64,000 nt of DNA from Roseateles sp. (GCA_019234295.1 JAFALK010000013.1:85514-149513); one strand, 5' to 3'; counted from the stretch's first letter, positions 1 to 9,301 are shown. The notes: a model not told the origin generated them from the letters alone. Made by a program: numbers and translations.

Positions 1-1883
1 CGCAGCAAGTGGCGGCAATCTCGCCCTATCACCTGAGCCTGCTGGGCACGGCCGTGATCGCTTCGCTGAGCCCACAGCAGCTCGCCGGTCTGACCGACGC
101 CCAGGTCGTGACCCTGAGCCGGGACCAGCTCGAGGCCCTCGGCCCAGCCCAGATTCCCGGCATCAACCCAAGCGCCCTCTACGCCATGGCGCCGAGCCAG
201 TTCGCGGAGCTGCTGCCGGGCCAGATCGCGGCCATGAGCGGCAACCAGATCGCCGCGCTGACCTACGCCGACATGGCCGCGCTGAGCACCCAGGCGATGG
301 CCGGGCTGGGGCAACTCCAGCTGCAGGCCCTCACACCGACCCAGGTGAGCGCGCTGAGCGTCGGACAGGTAGAGGCCATGTCGGCCAACCACTTCGGGCT
401 GCTCAACGCCAACCAGGTCGCGGCGCTAGGCACCGCACCGATGGCCGCCTTGACGGACGCCCAGTTGAACGCCCTGGGCACGGATGCCATCGCGGCGCTG
501 ACACAAGCTCAGATCGGCGCGCTCAGCGCCCCGCAACTCGGCGGCATGGACATCGCCCACGTCGTGGCCTTCACCGCGACCCAGCGCGACGCGATGTCGG
601 CCACGCAGATCGCTGCCGTGAACGCGGTGTTCGCCGCCTTGACGCCCGACCAAGTCAATGCGCTCACCGTCCAGCAGGTCCTCGCCTTGACCCCCGTCGA
701 GATTGGGGCGCTCGGGCCCGCGCAGGTCGCCGGCATCAGCATCGATGCGATCTACGCCATGTCGCCCACCGAGTTCGCGGAGTTCCGCTCGGACCAGATC
801 GCCGCCTTGACCACAACTCAGATCAGCGTGCTGACCTTCGGAGAGCTGTCCGTCCTCGGCAGCGCTCAGATGGCGGCGCTGCAGCCAGCGCAGATCGAGG
901 CGCTGAGTCCCGCCCAGCTGAGCGGCCTGAATTCGGTGCAAGTCGGGGCCCTGTCGGCCGAGCATTTCGGTCTGCTCAACACCCAGCAGATCCAGGCGCT
1001 GAGCGCCAGCGTCGTGGCGGCCTTGACGCCCGACCAGTTCAACGCGCTGAGCACCGATACCGTGGCCGCTCTGCTGCCGGGCCAGATTGCCGCGCTGAGC
1101 ACGCAAGAGCTCTCGCTGATCGACATGACGCATGTCGCCGCCTTCACGGGCCAGCAGCGCGCCGAGATGAGTACGGCGCAGCTGGCCGCGCTCACAGGCG
1201 CCTCGCCCCTCGTGCTGGACCTCTCCGGCACGGGCATCCAGACGGTCAACGCCGCGCACGGCGTGAGCTTTGACATCAACGCCGATGGCCACGCCTCGCA
1301 GATCGGCTGGGTGGGCGCCGGTACCGGGCTGCTGGTGCTCGACCGCAACGGCAACGGCGTGATCGACAACGGCAGCGAGCTCTTCGGCACCGCGACCCAT
1401 CTCGCCAACGGGCAGTTGGCCGACAACGGCTTCCAGGCACTGGCCCAGCTCGACACCAACCACGACGGCAAGATCACGGCTGCCGACGCCCAGTTCAGCG
1501 AACTCAAAGTCTGGGTCAACAGCGGCAGCGGCGGCCAGGGTCAATTGGTATCCCTCACCTCGCTCGGGATCACGGAGCTGGACCTGAACGCCACGCACAG
1601 CAGCACCATGCAGAACGGAAATCTCATCGGCATGGTCGGCACCTACAAGACCAGCGACGGCAGCACACACGCCATGGACGACGTCTGGTTCGCGCAAAGC
1701 ACCACACCCAGTGTCGCGCCACTCCCGCATCTGGGAGACCTGCTGCAGTCCGCTTCCAGCCCGCTGCTGCCGACGGCCCACGGCACGAGCCTCTCGCCGG
1801 ACCATTCCGCTGGCCCCCTGCTGGCGGTCCACCGATTCAAGGATCCGCGGGACGAAGAAAACGGGCACTACTGGCTGCTCTGA
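1..1883 (+). CDS. Octapeptide-repeat protein with C-terminal EF-hand-like calcium motifs (5' partial)
   Basis: The reading frame is open to the left edge: codons 3-8 read Gln-Gln in phase with the repeat, so the GTG at 9 is not a credible start. Numbering from that GTG, residues 4-397 are built of about 8-residue units of the form A-L-[ST]-x-x-Q-[VIL]-x. A 191-residue super-repeat lies on top (residues 15-205 against 206-396; for example LYAM/IYAM and HFGLLN recur exactly 191 apart). Residues 400-570 form a different domain with two Asp/Asn-rich loops, DRNGNGVID (445-453) and DTNHDGKITAAD (482-493), typical of calcium-binding ends of large secreted proteins. The tail is short and hydrophobic (HYWLL). 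Secretion by a type I system is an inference; no transporter is in view. Function unknown. Confidence 0.8.
   Translation, partial: QQVAAISPYHLSLLGTAVIASLSPQQLAGLTDAQVVTLSRDQLEALGPAQIPGINPSALYAMAPSQFAELLPGQIAAMSGNQIAALTYADMAALSTQAMAGLGQLQLQALTPTQVSALSVGQVEAMSANHFGLLNANQVAALGTAPMAALTDAQLNALGTDAIAALTQAQIGALSAPQLGGMDIAHVVAFTATQRDAMSATQIAAVNAVFAALTPDQVNALTVQQVLALTPVEIGALGPAQVAGISIDAIYAMSPTEFAEFRSDQIAALTTTQISVLTFGELSVLGSAQMAALQPAQIEALSPAQLSGLNSVQVGALSAEHFGLLNTQQIQALSASVVAALTPDQFNALSTDTVAALLPGQIAALSTQELSLIDMTHVAAFTGQQRAEMSTAQLAALTGASPLVLDLSGTGIQTVNAAHGVSFDINADGHASQIGWVGAGTGLLVLDRNGNGVIDNGSELFGTATHLANGQLADNGFQALAQLDTNHDGKITAADAQFSELKVWVNSGSGGQGQLVSLTSLGITELDLNATHSSTMQNGNLIGMVGTYKTSDGSTHAMDDVWFAQSTTPSVAPLPHLGDLLQSASSPLLPTAHGTSLSPDHSAGPLLAVHRFKDPRDEENGHYWLL
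42..1187 (+). repeat. Two copies of a 573-bp (191-residue) super-repeat made of 24-bp units
   Basis: Copy A covers roughly 42-614 and copy B 615-1187. Landmarks shifted by exactly 191 residues are A-V-[IF]-A, ALGPAQ, [LI]YAM, HFGLLN and HV[VA]AF. Because 191 is one short of 24 times 8, each copy contains one 7-residue unit or phase slip. The copies differ widely at DNA level, so the duplication is old or the DNA has been diversified. Further copies may lie upstream of the window. Confidence 0.8.
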
Positions 1884-1952
1884 GCCCGGGGGCGCCGCGG
1901 CGCAGGCGGGGCACAATCCGCCCTCCGAGATGTTCCTTGGCTCCCGTTTTCC

Positions 1953-3164
1953 ATGCTCCCCGCGTCCTGCGATGTCCTCGTCATCGGTGCCGGCCCTGCC
2001 GGCAGCGCCGCCGCACGCGTGCTGGCCGGCGCCGGCCGCGAGGTCGTGCTGATCGACTCGCAGGACTTCCCGCGCGACAAGACCTGCGGCGACGGTCTCG
2101 TGCCCGATGCGCTGGCCGCTCTCGCGCGTCTCGGCCTCAAGGACCGCGTCATGGCCGAGGCACGGCCGGTCCGGTTCGCCCATTGCGTCGGGCCGCGCGG
2201 CGGCTTCGTGGACGTGCCCGGCGAGATGGCCGTGATGCCGCGCCGCCGGCTCGACGAGCTGCTGTGCCGCGGCGCCGTCGAGGCTGGCGCGCGCTTCGAG
2301 GCGAACGTGCGCTTCCTCGCACCCTTGCTCGACGCCGAGGGCCGCGTTTGTGGCGCCCGGCTGCAGCGGGGCGGGCGGGAGCACGAGCTGCACGCCCGCT
2401 GGGTCCTGCTGGCCACCGGTGCCGCAGCCGGGCCGCTGCAGGCCGCGGGCCTGTGCGAACGCCGCACGCCCAGCTCCATCGCCCTGCGCGGCTACGTCGA
2501 GCTGCCGGGCGTCCAAGAGCAGCTCGAAGGCCTGCATTTCATCTGGCATCCGCGCATCCGCCAGGGCTACGGCTGGATCTTCCCGGCGGGCCGCGACCGC
2601 TACAACCTCGGCGTGGCGATTCTCGATTCGCACGACGTCCAGGATGGCGACGGCCGACGCAGCATGAAGAACCTCAATCTGCGCGAGCTGTTTGCGGAGT
2701 TCTGCGCCGTCTATCCCCTGGCGCGCCGCCTGCGCGACGAAGGCAGGTGGGTCAGTGAGCTCAAGGGCGCGCCGCTGCGCTGCAATCTCGACGGCGCGGC
2801 CTGGAGCCGCCCGGGGCTTCTGGCCGTCGGCGAGGCGGCCGGCACGACCTACGCCTTCACCGGCGAGGGCATCGGCAAGGCCATGGAGACAGGCATCGCT
2901 GCTGCAGACTGCCTGATCGACAGCGATGAAGATGCCGCTGTACGCACGCGTTATGCCGAGAAGCTGCGGGCTCTGCTGCCGCGCTTTCAGATGTACCGCA
3001 AGGCCACCAGTTTCAATCGCTGGCCCTGGCTCGTGGACCTGGTCATCTGGCGCGCGCGCCGCAGCCCGCGGCTGATTCAGGCCTTTGCTGGGGTGCTCGA
3101 CGAGAGCCGCATGCCCGGCACGGTGCTGAGCTGGCGCGGCATCAAGCGCCTGATCCTTGGCTGA
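1953..3164 (+). CDS. Geranylgeranyl reductase family FAD-dependent oxidoreductase
   Basis: A 403-residue flavoprotein. The N-terminus has the dinucleotide-binding fold [19 protein letters not shown] (about residues 9-27) followed by the acidic VVLID. A second FAD motif ([20 protein letters not shown], about 288-307) places the ribityl-binding Asp-like region with Glu. The [10 protein letters not shown] segment near residue 45 is characteristic of the geranylgeranyl reductase/halogenase-like group. The substrate cannot be read from sequence; in bacteria such proteins reduce isoprenoid or other lipid double bonds or are uncharacterised. ATG at 1953 lies 69 bp after the upstream stop. moaA follows after 14 bp, so the two may be cotranscribed. 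Confidence 0.8.
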   Translation: MLPASCDVLVIGAGPAGSAAARVLAGAGREVVLIDSQDFPRDKTCGDGLVPDALAALARLGLKDRVMAEARPVRFAHCVGPRGGFVDVPGEMAVMPRRRLDELLCRGAVEAGARFEANVRFLAPLLDAEGRVCGARLQRGGREHELHARWVLLATGAAAGPLQAAGLCERRTPSSIALRGYVELPGVQEQLEGLHFIWHPRIRQGYGWIFPAGRDRYNLGVAILDSHDVQDGDGRRSMKNLNLRELFAEFCAVYPLARRLRDEGRWVSELKGAPLRCNLDGAAWSRPGLLAVGEAAGTTYAFTGEGIGKAMETGIAAADCLIDSDEDAAVRTRYAEKLRALLPRFQMYRKATSFNRWPWLVDLVIWRARRSPRLIQAFAGVLDESRMPGTVLSWRGIKRLILG

Positions 3165-3178
3165 GCCAGAATCGGGCC

Positions 3179-4210
3179 ATGTCCACCCACTTGCTCGACG
3201 CCCTTGGCCGCCCACTGCGCGATCTGCGCATCTCGGTCACGGACCGCTGCAACTTCCGCTGCAGCTACTGCATGCCCAAGCAGGTCTTCGACAAACACTA
3301 CGAATTCCTGCCACACAAGGAGCTGCTGACCTTCGAGGAGATCACGCGGCTGGCGCGGGTCTTCGTGGGCCTGGGTGTGCGCAAGCTGCGCCTGACCGGC
3401 GGTGAGCCGCTGCTGCGCCGCGGCCTTGAAGACCTGGTCGCCATGCTCGCCGAGCTGCGCACGCCCGAGGGCTCGCCCGCCGACCTGACTCTGACGACCA
3501 ACGCGTCCTTGCTCGCGCGCAAGGCCGCAGCGCTCAAGGCCGCGGGCCTGCAACGCCTGACAGTCAGTCTGGACGGACTCGACGACGCCGTCTTCCAGCG
3601 CATGAACGACGTCGGCTTCCCCGTAGCCGAGGTGCTTGCTGGCATCGAGGCCGCGCAGGCCGTGGGGCTGGCGCCGATCAAGGTGAACATGGTCGTCAAG
3701 CGCGGCGCCAACGAGGACCAGATCCTGCCCATGGTTCGTCACTTCAAGGGCACGGGCGTGCGGCTGCGCTTCATCGAGTACATGGACGTCGGCGCGACCA
3801 ATGGCTGGCGTATGGACGAAGTGCTGCCCTCCGGCGAGATTCTGGCCTTGCTGCGGCGCGAGTTCGACCTGCGAGCCGTGGCGGCCGACGATCCGGGCGA
3901 GACTGCCGAGCGCTTTGCCCACGCCGATGGGGGCGGCGAGATCGGCCTGATCTCCAGCGTCACACGCGCCTTCTGCCGCGACTGCAACCGCGCGCGGCTC
4001 TCGACCGAAGGCAAGCTCTACACCTGCTTGTTCGCGCATCGCGGCGACGACCTGCGCGGCCTGCTGCGCTCCCGCGCCGACGATGCCATGATCGCGGCGG
4101 CCGTTCAAGCCGTGTGGGCGCGGCGCAGCGACCGCTACTCCGAGCTGCGCGGCGCGGGTCAGGCGCCCGTGGCCGAGCGCAAGATCGAGATGCACTACAT
4201 CGGTGGATAA
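3179..4210 (+). CDS. moaA: GTP 3',8-cyclase MoaA
   Basis: A 343-residue radical SAM enzyme that converts GTP to 3',8-cyclo-GTP, the first step of molybdopterin synthesis in the cytoplasm. The N-terminal cluster motif CNFRCSYC (residues 22-29) binds the SAM-coordinating 4Fe-4S cluster; the SAM-binding [10 protein letters not shown] follows near residue 73. The C-terminal second-cluster cysteines are in [10 protein letters not shown] and in LYTCLF. The chain ends in the conserved Gly-Gly (HYIGG) that acts in catalysis. Length is normal for the family. It overlaps mobA by 8 bp, which indicates translational coupling within a molybdenum cofactor operon. Confidence 0.97.
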   Translation: MSTHLLDALGRPLRDLRISVTDRCNFRCSYCMPKQVFDKHYEFLPHKELLTFEEITRLARVFVGLGVRKLRLTGGEPLLRRGLEDLVAMLAELRTPEGSPADLTLTTNASLLARKAAALKAAGLQRLTVSLDGLDDAVFQRMNDVGFPVAEVLAGIEAAQAVGLAPIKVNMVVKRGANEDQILPMVRHFKGTGVRLRFIEYMDVGATNGWRMDEVLPSGEILALLRREFDLRAVAADDPGETAERFAHADGGGEIGLISSVTRAFCRDCNRARLSTEGKLYTCLFAHRGDDLRGLLRSRADDAMIAAAVQAVWARRSDRYSELRGAGQAPVAERKIEMHYIGG

Positions 4211-4772
4211 GGTGGAAATCACCGGCCTCGTGCTCGCGGGCGGGCGCGCGCAGCGCATGGGCGGTGTGGACAAGGGGCTGCAGCTGCTCCACGGCCGCCC
4301 GCTCGTGGCCCATGTGCTGGAGCGTCTTGCACCCCAGGTGGGCACGCTCATGATCAGCGCCAACCGTCATCTGGACAAGTACGCGGCCTTCGGTGTCCCT
4401 GTGCTGGCCGATGCCGAGCCCGATTTCAAGGGCCCGCTGGCCGGGCTGCTGGCTGGCCTTGGCGCGGCTGGGACCGCATGGCTGGCCTGCGCCCCTTGCG
4501 ACGCTCCGCAACTGCCCGCGGATCTGGTGGCACGGCTCGCCGCCGCACGCGGCACCGCGCAAGTCGTGCTGCCGCGCGGCCCCGACGGCCGAGTGCAACC
4601 GCTCTACGCCCTGATGAGCACGACTCTGCGCCATTCCCTGGCAGCGGCGCTCAAAGCCGGGCAGCGCCGCGTCACGGACTGGATGCTGGCCCACGAGCAC
4701 CGCATCATCGATCTCGACGCGGACTTCCCCAATATCAACAGCCTAGACGATTTGCAGGCTCTCAATGACTGA
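4203..4772 (+). CDS. mobA: Molybdenum cofactor guanylyltransferase MobA
   Basis: A 189-residue nucleotidyltransferase that links GMP to molybdopterin to make the MGD form of the cofactor. The diagnostic N-terminal signature is [19 protein letters not shown] (about residues 8-26), with the GGxDKGL variant of the glycine-rich loop. The acidic motif [10 protein letters not shown] holds the Mg-binding Asp. The GTG at 4203 overlaps the moaA stop; a second GTG at 4212 just after that stop is an alternative start. The gene overlaps the next acetyltransferase by 8 bp, so moaA-mobA-GNAT is one operon. Presence of mobA implies that the cell uses bis-MGD enzymes of the DMSO reductase type. Confidence 0.95.
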   Translation: MDKVEITGLVLAGGRAQRMGGVDKGLQLLHGRPLVAHVLERLAPQVGTLMISANRHLDKYAAFGVPVLADAEPDFKGPLAGLLAGLGAAGTAWLACAPCDAPQLPADLVARLAAARGTAQVVLPRGPDGRVQPLYALMSTTLRHSLAAALKAGQRRVTDWMLAHEHRIIDLDADFPNINSLDDLQALND

Positions 4773-5292
4773 CGTCCGTCCCGTTCGCCTGCTCGCTGAG
4801 GCCGATCTCCCGGCCTACAAGGCACTTCGTGACCAGATGCTGGCCGCGCATCCCGAGGCCTTCACTTCCGACGCGCTCACCGAGCTGCGGCGCGATGCCC
4901 AGAGCTACCGCAGCCGCCTGGCCGGCGCAAGCCACGGCAGTTGCCTCTTCACGCTCGTGGTGCCGCGCGCGGGTCAGCTCGTCGGCGCGATCAGTTGCGA
5001 GCGAGAACAGCGCTCCAAGGTGCGGCACACGGCCCATATCGCCGGGATGATGGTGCTGCCTGCCGTGCAGGGCCATGGCATCGGGCGCCTGCTGCTCGAG
5101 TCAGCCCTGGCCCTGCTGGAGCGCCAGGAAGGCATCGAGATCGTCACGCTCAGCGTCACACGCACGAACGCGCGCGCGGTGAGCTTGTACGAAAGCGTCG
5201 GCTTCACGCGTTATGGTCGGCTTGAGGGGGCGATCAAGCTAGCGGACGGCAGCCTGCTCGACAAGGACTTGATGAGCCGGCGGATCGGCTGA
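4765..5292 (+). CDS. GNAT family N-acetyltransferase
   Basis: A 175-residue protein with one GNAT fold. The acetyl-CoA pyrophosphate loop is visible as VQGHGIGRLLLESALAL (about residues 107-123), preceded by the beta4 strand GMMVLPAV and followed by the beta5/alpha4 segment NARAVSLYESVGF. The acceptor is unknown. ATG at 4765 overlaps the end of mobA by 8 bp. Its last 54 bp overlap, antiparallel, the 3' end of the YceI lipoprotein gene. There is no evidence that it takes part in cofactor synthesis. Confidence 0.9.
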   Translation: MTDVRPVRLLAEADLPAYKALRDQMLAAHPEAFTSDALTELRRDAQSYRSRLAGASHGSCLFTLVVPRAGQLVGAISCEREQRSKVRHTAHIAGMMVLPAVQGHGIGRLLLESALALLERQEGIEIVTLSVTRTNARAVSLYESVGFTRYGRLEGAIKLADGSLLDKDLMSRRIG

Positions 5293-6003
5293 GCCCAGGC
5301 TCAGATCGAAGTCGATCTGGAGTGCGTCCTGGACCGCCAGCAGACCGCCCAGCACTGAGTACGGCGTCACGCCGAAGTCAGACTGCAGCACGGTGAAGGT
5401 GCCCTGGGTGCGCCATGCGCCGGCCTCGCGCCATGCGCGCAGCGGCAGCACGCGCCGCTGGTGCCGGCCGTGCAGCTCGATATCCACATCCACCCTCAGC
5501 TCGGGCGGCGTGCCCTGAATGCCGATCGAGTGCATCCGCACCCACGGGTGCCTCGCGGCGTCAAGGTTGTCTGGCCCCAGCATGTGCTCGCGCGTGCCGG
5601 CGATCGCCTGGGCGTCGAGCGGCGTGGCGAAGGCCGGACCGAGCGCCGCGCGTTCCTGCGGCCGGTCGATCTCCAGCTCATCCAGGCGCAGGCTCAGCGA
5701 GAAGCGCGCGCCCTCCAGCCCTTCGAGAGGTGTCCACAGCGCGCCCTGGAGCCAGGGCGCCGTCAATACATGGTTATGGCCCAGGGCTGCAGCACGGCCA
5801 GCGCTGAAGACCCGGATGCGCAAGCTCGAACGGGCGGCATCCAGGCGCGCCAGTTGCCCGCCCTGCGGCCAAACCTCGGTCTCGGTCTCGGTCTCGGCCT
5901 CGGGCACCGGCGCGGGCGGCTGCGGCGGCCCCGACTGCCCGCAGGCCGTCAGCAGCAAGCAGACCAGGATCCAGCGGGTGGAATGCGCGAAAGCCATGAG
6001 CAT
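5239..6003 (-). CDS. YceI-like family lipoprotein
   Basis: A 254-residue predicted lipoprotein. The first 22 residues form a signal peptide ending in the lipobox LLTAC, followed by a Pro/Glu/Thr-rich linker. The YceI lipocalin-like domain follows: it opens with LDAARSSLRIRVFSAGRAA, carries GHNHVLTA, and ends with DFGVTPYSVLGGLLAVQDALQIDFDL. YceI proteins bind long isoprenoid or lipid chains in the periplasm; here lipidation suggests membrane anchoring. There is no clear ribosome binding site; ATGs at 6003 and 5997 are both possible. The tail after the domain (about 18 residues) runs convergently into the acetyltransferase gene. Confidence 0.85.
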   Translation of the reverse strand: MLMAFAHSTRWILVCLLLTACGQSGPPQPPAPVPEAETETETEVWPQGGQLARLDAARSSLRIRVFSAGRAAALGHNHVLTAPWLQGALWTPLEGLEGARFSLSLRLDELEIDRPQERAALGPAFATPLDAQAIAGTREHMLGPDNLDAARHPWVRMHSIGIQGTPPELRVDVDIELHGRHQRRVLPLRAWREAGAWRTQGTFTVLQSDFGVTPYSVLGGLLAVQDALQIDFDLSLGSADPPAHQVLVEQAAVR

Positions 6004-6068
6004 GGGGGATCATTTTGCAGGCCAGATCCGCGCTAGCATCAGGCATCGACGCACATCGGGAGAGCCTC

Positions 6069-6614
6069 ATGGCTTCCAACGCCCTCCGCAATGCCACCGA
6101 ACTGATGGTGCAGTACGCGCGCTATCACCGCGACCGCCGCAACATCGCCACGCATTTCGTCGGTATTCCGCTGATCGTCTTCGCGATCGGCGTGCTGTTG
6201 GCGCGCGCTCGCTGGCAGCTCGGCGAAGTGACCATCACGGCGACCGAAGTGCTCTTCGTGCTCGGCGCGGTCTGGTACCTGACGCGCGGCAACCTCACGC
6301 TGGCCCTGGCCACCGTCCTTGCCAACGGCCTGCTCTTCGCCGTGGGCGAGCCGCTGGCCCAAGGCTCGGCAGCCTCCTGGCTGGCCTGGGGCCTGGGCAG
6401 CTTCGTGGTCGGCTGGGTGATCCAGTTCATCGGCCACTACTACGAGGGCCGCAAGCCGGCCTTCGTCGATGATCTGATCGGCCTGATGGTCGGCCCCATG
6501 TTCGTCGTTGGCGAGGCGCTGTTCTCGCTCGGTTGGGGCGCCGAGCTGTTGGCCGAGATTGAGCGCAGCGCCGGCCCGACCGTGCTGCGCGATCTGGCGC
6601 ATCCCGCGGCATGA
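6069..6614 (+). CDS. Mpo1-like (DUF962) membrane protein
   Basis: A 181-residue membrane protein. Family marks are YHRDRRNIATHFVGIPLI near the N-terminus and IQFIGHYYEGRKPAF in the second half, then DDLIGLMVGPMFVVGE. These His-containing segments correspond to the iron site of yeast Mpo1, a dioxygenase of 2-hydroxy fatty acids; bacterial function is unproven. About four hydrophobic helices are visible. ATG 6069 is chosen because GGGAGAG lies just upstream and because the family alignment begins there. The stop is 7 bp before the PanE-like gene, which suggests an operon. Confidence 0.85.
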   Translation: MASNALRNATELMVQYARYHRDRRNIATHFVGIPLIVFAIGVLLARARWQLGEVTITATEVLFVLGAVWYLTRGNLTLALATVLANGLLFAVGEPLAQGSAASWLAWGLGSFVVGWVIQFIGHYYEGRKPAFVDDLIGLMVGPMFVVGEALFSLGWGAELLAEIERSAGPTVLRDLAHPAA

Positions 6615-6621
6615 GCCGCGC

Positions 6622-7635
6622 ATGAAGCAGACGGTCCTCGTCATGGGGGCCGGCTCGGTCGGCTGCTATCTGGGCGGCCTGGCCGCGGGCGCCGGCCATC
6701 TGGTTCACTTCGTCGGCCGGCCGCGCGTGTTGTCGGCCCTGGCTTCGCAGGGTCTCACGCTGAGCGACTGCGACGGCCGTCGCCTGCATTTAGACGCCAG
6801 CCAGCTCCAACTCCATGAGGCGCCGCCTCGGGGCCTGGTCGCTGACGTGACCCTGCTTTGCGTGAAGAGCGGTGCCACCGCAGAGGCCGCGCATTCGCTC
6901 CATCAGGCCCTGCTGCCCGACAGCCTCGTGCTGTCGATGCAGAACGGCGTGGGCAATGCCGAGCGCGCTCAGGCCGCGGCGCCCATGCTAGCGGTCCGGG
7001 CGGGCATGGTGCCCTTCAATGTCGCCGAGCTCGCGCCCGGGCACTACCACCGCGCCACGAGCGGGCAGCTGGTAGTGCAGAGCGCGCCTGGCCCGGCGCT
7101 GGACCAGTTGGGCAACGCCTTCGCGCTGCAGGGCGTGCGGCTGCGCCAGGAGGAGGACTTGCGCGCCATTCAGTGGGGCAAGCTGCTGCTCAACCTGAAC
7201 AACCCCGTCAACGCGCTCTCGGGCCTGCCGCTGCGCGCCCAGCTCCTGCAGCGCGGCTACCGGCGCTGCCTCGCGGCCCTGCAGGCCGAGGCGCTCGACT
7301 TGATGGATTCCGCCAAGGTCGAGGCGGCCCAGCTCACCCCGTTGCCGCCGCGCCGCCTGGTGCAGTTGCTGCGCGCGCCGACGCCGCTGTTCCGCATGCT
7401 GGCGTCGCGCATGCTGCAGATCGACGACAGGGCCCGCTCCAGCATGGCCGACGATCTGCGCCTGGGCCGTCCCACCGAGATTGACGCCCTGTGCGGCGAG
7501 GTCGTGCGGCTCGCACACCGCCAGGGCCGCCAGGCACCGCTCAATGCGCGCATGCTGACGCTGGTCCAGGCCTGGTCGTACGCACCGCAGCCCTATGGGC
7601 CAAGGGAGCTCGAGGAGGCGCTGGGGCTGGCCTGA
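6622..7635 (+). CDS. 2-dehydropantoate 2-reductase family protein (PanE/ApbA)
   Basis: A 337-residue NADP-dependent reductase. The N-terminus has the Rossmann motif VMGAGSVGCYLGG (residues 7-19). The ketopantoate reductase signature is present: LLCVKSGATAEA, SMQNGVGNAE and the catalytic-lysine region IQWGKLLLNLNNPVNALSG. The C-terminal helical domain has the SSMADDLRLGRPTEIDALCGEVV block, with the conserved Ser and Glu. True PanE makes pantoate for coenzyme A; many genomes have several paralogues, so a different 2-keto acid substrate is possible. The start at 6622 is the first ATG after the upstream gene. Confidence 0.88.
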   Translation: MKQTVLVMGAGSVGCYLGGLAAGAGHLVHFVGRPRVLSALASQGLTLSDCDGRRLHLDASQLQLHEAPPRGLVADVTLLCVKSGATAEAAHSLHQALLPDSLVLSMQNGVGNAERAQAAAPMLAVRAGMVPFNVAELAPGHYHRATSGQLVVQSAPGPALDQLGNAFALQGVRLRQEEDLRAIQWGKLLLNLNNPVNALSGLPLRAQLLQRGYRRCLAALQAEALDLMDSAKVEAAQLTPLPPRRLVQLLRAPTPLFRMLASRMLQIDDRARSSMADDLRLGRPTEIDALCGEVVRLAHRQGRQAPLNARMLTLVQAWSYAPQPYGPRELEEALGLA

Positions 7636-7734
7636 TCTGAAGAGGCAAGCGGTCCGGCTTGCATGTCCGCAAGCGGCCAGACGGCGCACGATGGGGCCGC
7701 GAAGATGCAGTCATCGCCACCACACTGCGCCGTC

Positions 7735-8202
7735 ATGGACTTCCGCATCCGGGGACTCGATCCCCGCCCCTTCTTCCCGCTCTACGGCCAATCAGACGCT
7801 GCGCTACGCAAGCTGGGCGTGCTGCGCACACGCGTGGACACGCCGAACTGCGCCCCCGACCGCATCGAGCTGCGGGATGCTGTACCCGGAGAGAACGTGC
7901 TCTTGCTCAACCACGAGTACCTCGACGCACGCAGTCCGTACCGCGGCCGCCATGCGATCTTCGTTCGCGAAGGAGCCACCCAGCCCTTCGACGCCGTCAA
8001 CACGGTGCCCGAGTGCCTGCGCCGGCGTTTGCTGTCGCTGCGGGCCTTCGACGAGCGGGGCATGATGCTCGACGCTGACGTGGTCGAGGGCTCCGAGGTC
8101 GAGCCGCTGATCGAGCGGCTGCTCACGCTGCCCGAGGTGTGCTTCGTGCACGCTCATCACGCCCGGCGCGGCTGCTACGCGGCGCGCATCGAGCGGGTCT
8201 GA
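7735..8202 (+). CDS. DUF1203 domain-containing protein
   Basis: A 155-residue soluble protein of unknown function. The start MDFRIRGLDPRPFFPLYG is the usual beginning of this family, so ATG 7735 is preferred over the in-frame ATG at 7663. The central part has NCAPDRIELRDA and the block LLLNHEYLDARSPYRGRHAIFVREGA, and the C-terminus has VHAHHARRGCYAARIERV with several His and one Cys. The Cys/His pattern and PCR-like NHEY motif are conserved in the family, but no activity is established. It converges with apbC, the stops lying 4 bp apart. Confidence 0.85.
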   Translation: MDFRIRGLDPRPFFPLYGQSDAALRKLGVLRTRVDTPNCAPDRIELRDAVPGENVLLLNHEYLDARSPYRGRHAIFVREGATQPFDAVNTVPECLRRRLLSLRAFDERGMMLDADVVEGSEVEPLIERLLTLPEVCFVHAHHARRGCYAARIERV

Positions 8203-8206
8203 GCGC

Positions 8207-9301
8207 TCAGCTGTTCTTCGAAATCGTGATCGTCGGGAACTTGGCCGAATAGTCCTTGGCCTGGGCCGCAATCTTGACGGCCACGGCGCGCGCCAGCGAC
8301 TTGTACAGAGCTGCGTGCTCGCCGCAGGGGTCAGCCACCACGGTCGGTCGGCCCGAATCGGCTTGCTCGCGGATGGGCATGGCCAGGGGCAGTGCACCCA
8401 GGTAGCTCAGACCGTACTGCTCGGCCAGCTTGCGGCCACCATCGGCGCCGAAGATGTGCTCGGCATGGCCGCAGTTTGTGCACACGTGGACGGCCATGTT
8501 CTCGATGATGCCGAGGATGGGCACGCCAACCTTCTCGAACATCTTGAGGCCCTTCTTCGCGTCGATCAGGGCGATGTCCTGCGGCGTGGTCACGATCACG
8601 GCGCCCGTGACCGGCACGCGCTGCGAGAGCGTCAGCGCGATGTCGCCCGTGCCGGGCGGCATGTCCACGATCAGGTAGTCCAGGTCCTGCCAGCGTGTCT
8701 GGCGCAACAACTGCTCCAGCGCCTGCGTGGCCATGGGGCCGCGCCAGATCATGGCCTGGTCGTCGTTCACCAAAAAGCCGATGGACATGACCTGCAGACC
8801 GTGGCCGATCTTGGGCTCCATCAGCTTGTCGTCAAGGCTTTCGGGCGCTCCGCTGACGCCCAGCATCTGCGGCATGCTGGGGCCGTAGATGTCGGCGTCC
8901 AGCACGCCCACGCGCGCGCCTTCGGCCGCCAGGGCCAGAGCCAGGTTGGCCGCTGTCGTGCTCTTGCCCACTCCGCCCTTGCCTGAAGCCACCGCGATGA
9001 TGTTCTTCACGCCGGGCAGCAACTGCACGCCCCGCTGCACGGCGTGCGCCGTGATCTGACTGGAAATCCCGACGGTCACGTGGCCGACCTCGGGAATGCC
9101 CGCCACGGCCGCTTCGAGACGCATGCGCAGGCCCTCATGCAGGCTGGCGCCGGGGTAGCCCAGCTCGACGTCGAAGCTCACCGCGGCGCCGTTGATGCGC
9201 AGGTTCTTCACCTGCTTGCCCGTCACGAAATCCTGCCCCGTTTCGGGATCGACGACGGTCTGCAGGGCTTGGAGGACTCGGGCTTCGGTGGGTGCGGTCA
9301 T
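8207..9301 (-). CDS. apbC: Iron-sulfur cluster carrier protein ApbC/Mrp
   Basis: A 364-residue cytoplasmic P-loop ATPase that binds and transfers Fe-S clusters. Order: an N-terminal MIP18-like domain (LQTVVDPETGQDFV, residues 11-24), then the deviant Walker A GKGGVGKSTTAANLAL near 108, Walker B-like DADIYGPSMPQMLG, and the cluster-binding pair CTNCGHAEHIFG near residue 275. Length is typical for the fused form. ATG 9301 begins MTAPTEARVLQAL; upstream in-frame codons read into AT-rich intergenic DNA and are rejected. It is divergent from the sulfate operon with a 92-bp gap that must hold both promoters. Confidence 0.95.
   Translation of the reverse strand: MTAPTEARVLQALQTVVDPETGQDFVTGKQVKNLRINGAAVSFDVELGYPGASLHEGLRMRLEAAVAGIPEVGHVTVGISSQITAHAVQRGVQLLPGVKNIIAVASGKGGVGKSTTAANLALALAAEGARVGVLDADIYGPSMPQMLGVSGAPESLDDKLMEPKIGHGLQVMSIGFLVNDDQAMIWRGPMATQALEQLLRQTRWQDLDYLIVDMPPGTGDIALTLSQRVPVTGAVIVTTPQDIALIDAKKGLKMFEKVGVPILGIIENMAVHVCTNCGHAEHIFGADGGRKLAEQYGLSYLGALPLAMPIREQADSGRPTVVADPCGEHAALYKSLARAVAVKIAAQAKDYSAKFPTITISKNS

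Noticed and set aside
42..1187. Resemblance of LTPDQV units to TAL-effector repeats
   Set aside because: TAL repeats are 33-35 residues with a variable di-residue; here the unit is 8 residues and the rest of the TAL repeat is absent.
426..3215. A 929-codon open frame on the minus strand
   Set aside because: It is antisense to the octapeptide protein and the flavoprotein, spans their gap, and has no family signature. Long antisense frames are common in GC-rich DNA with few A/T-starting codons.
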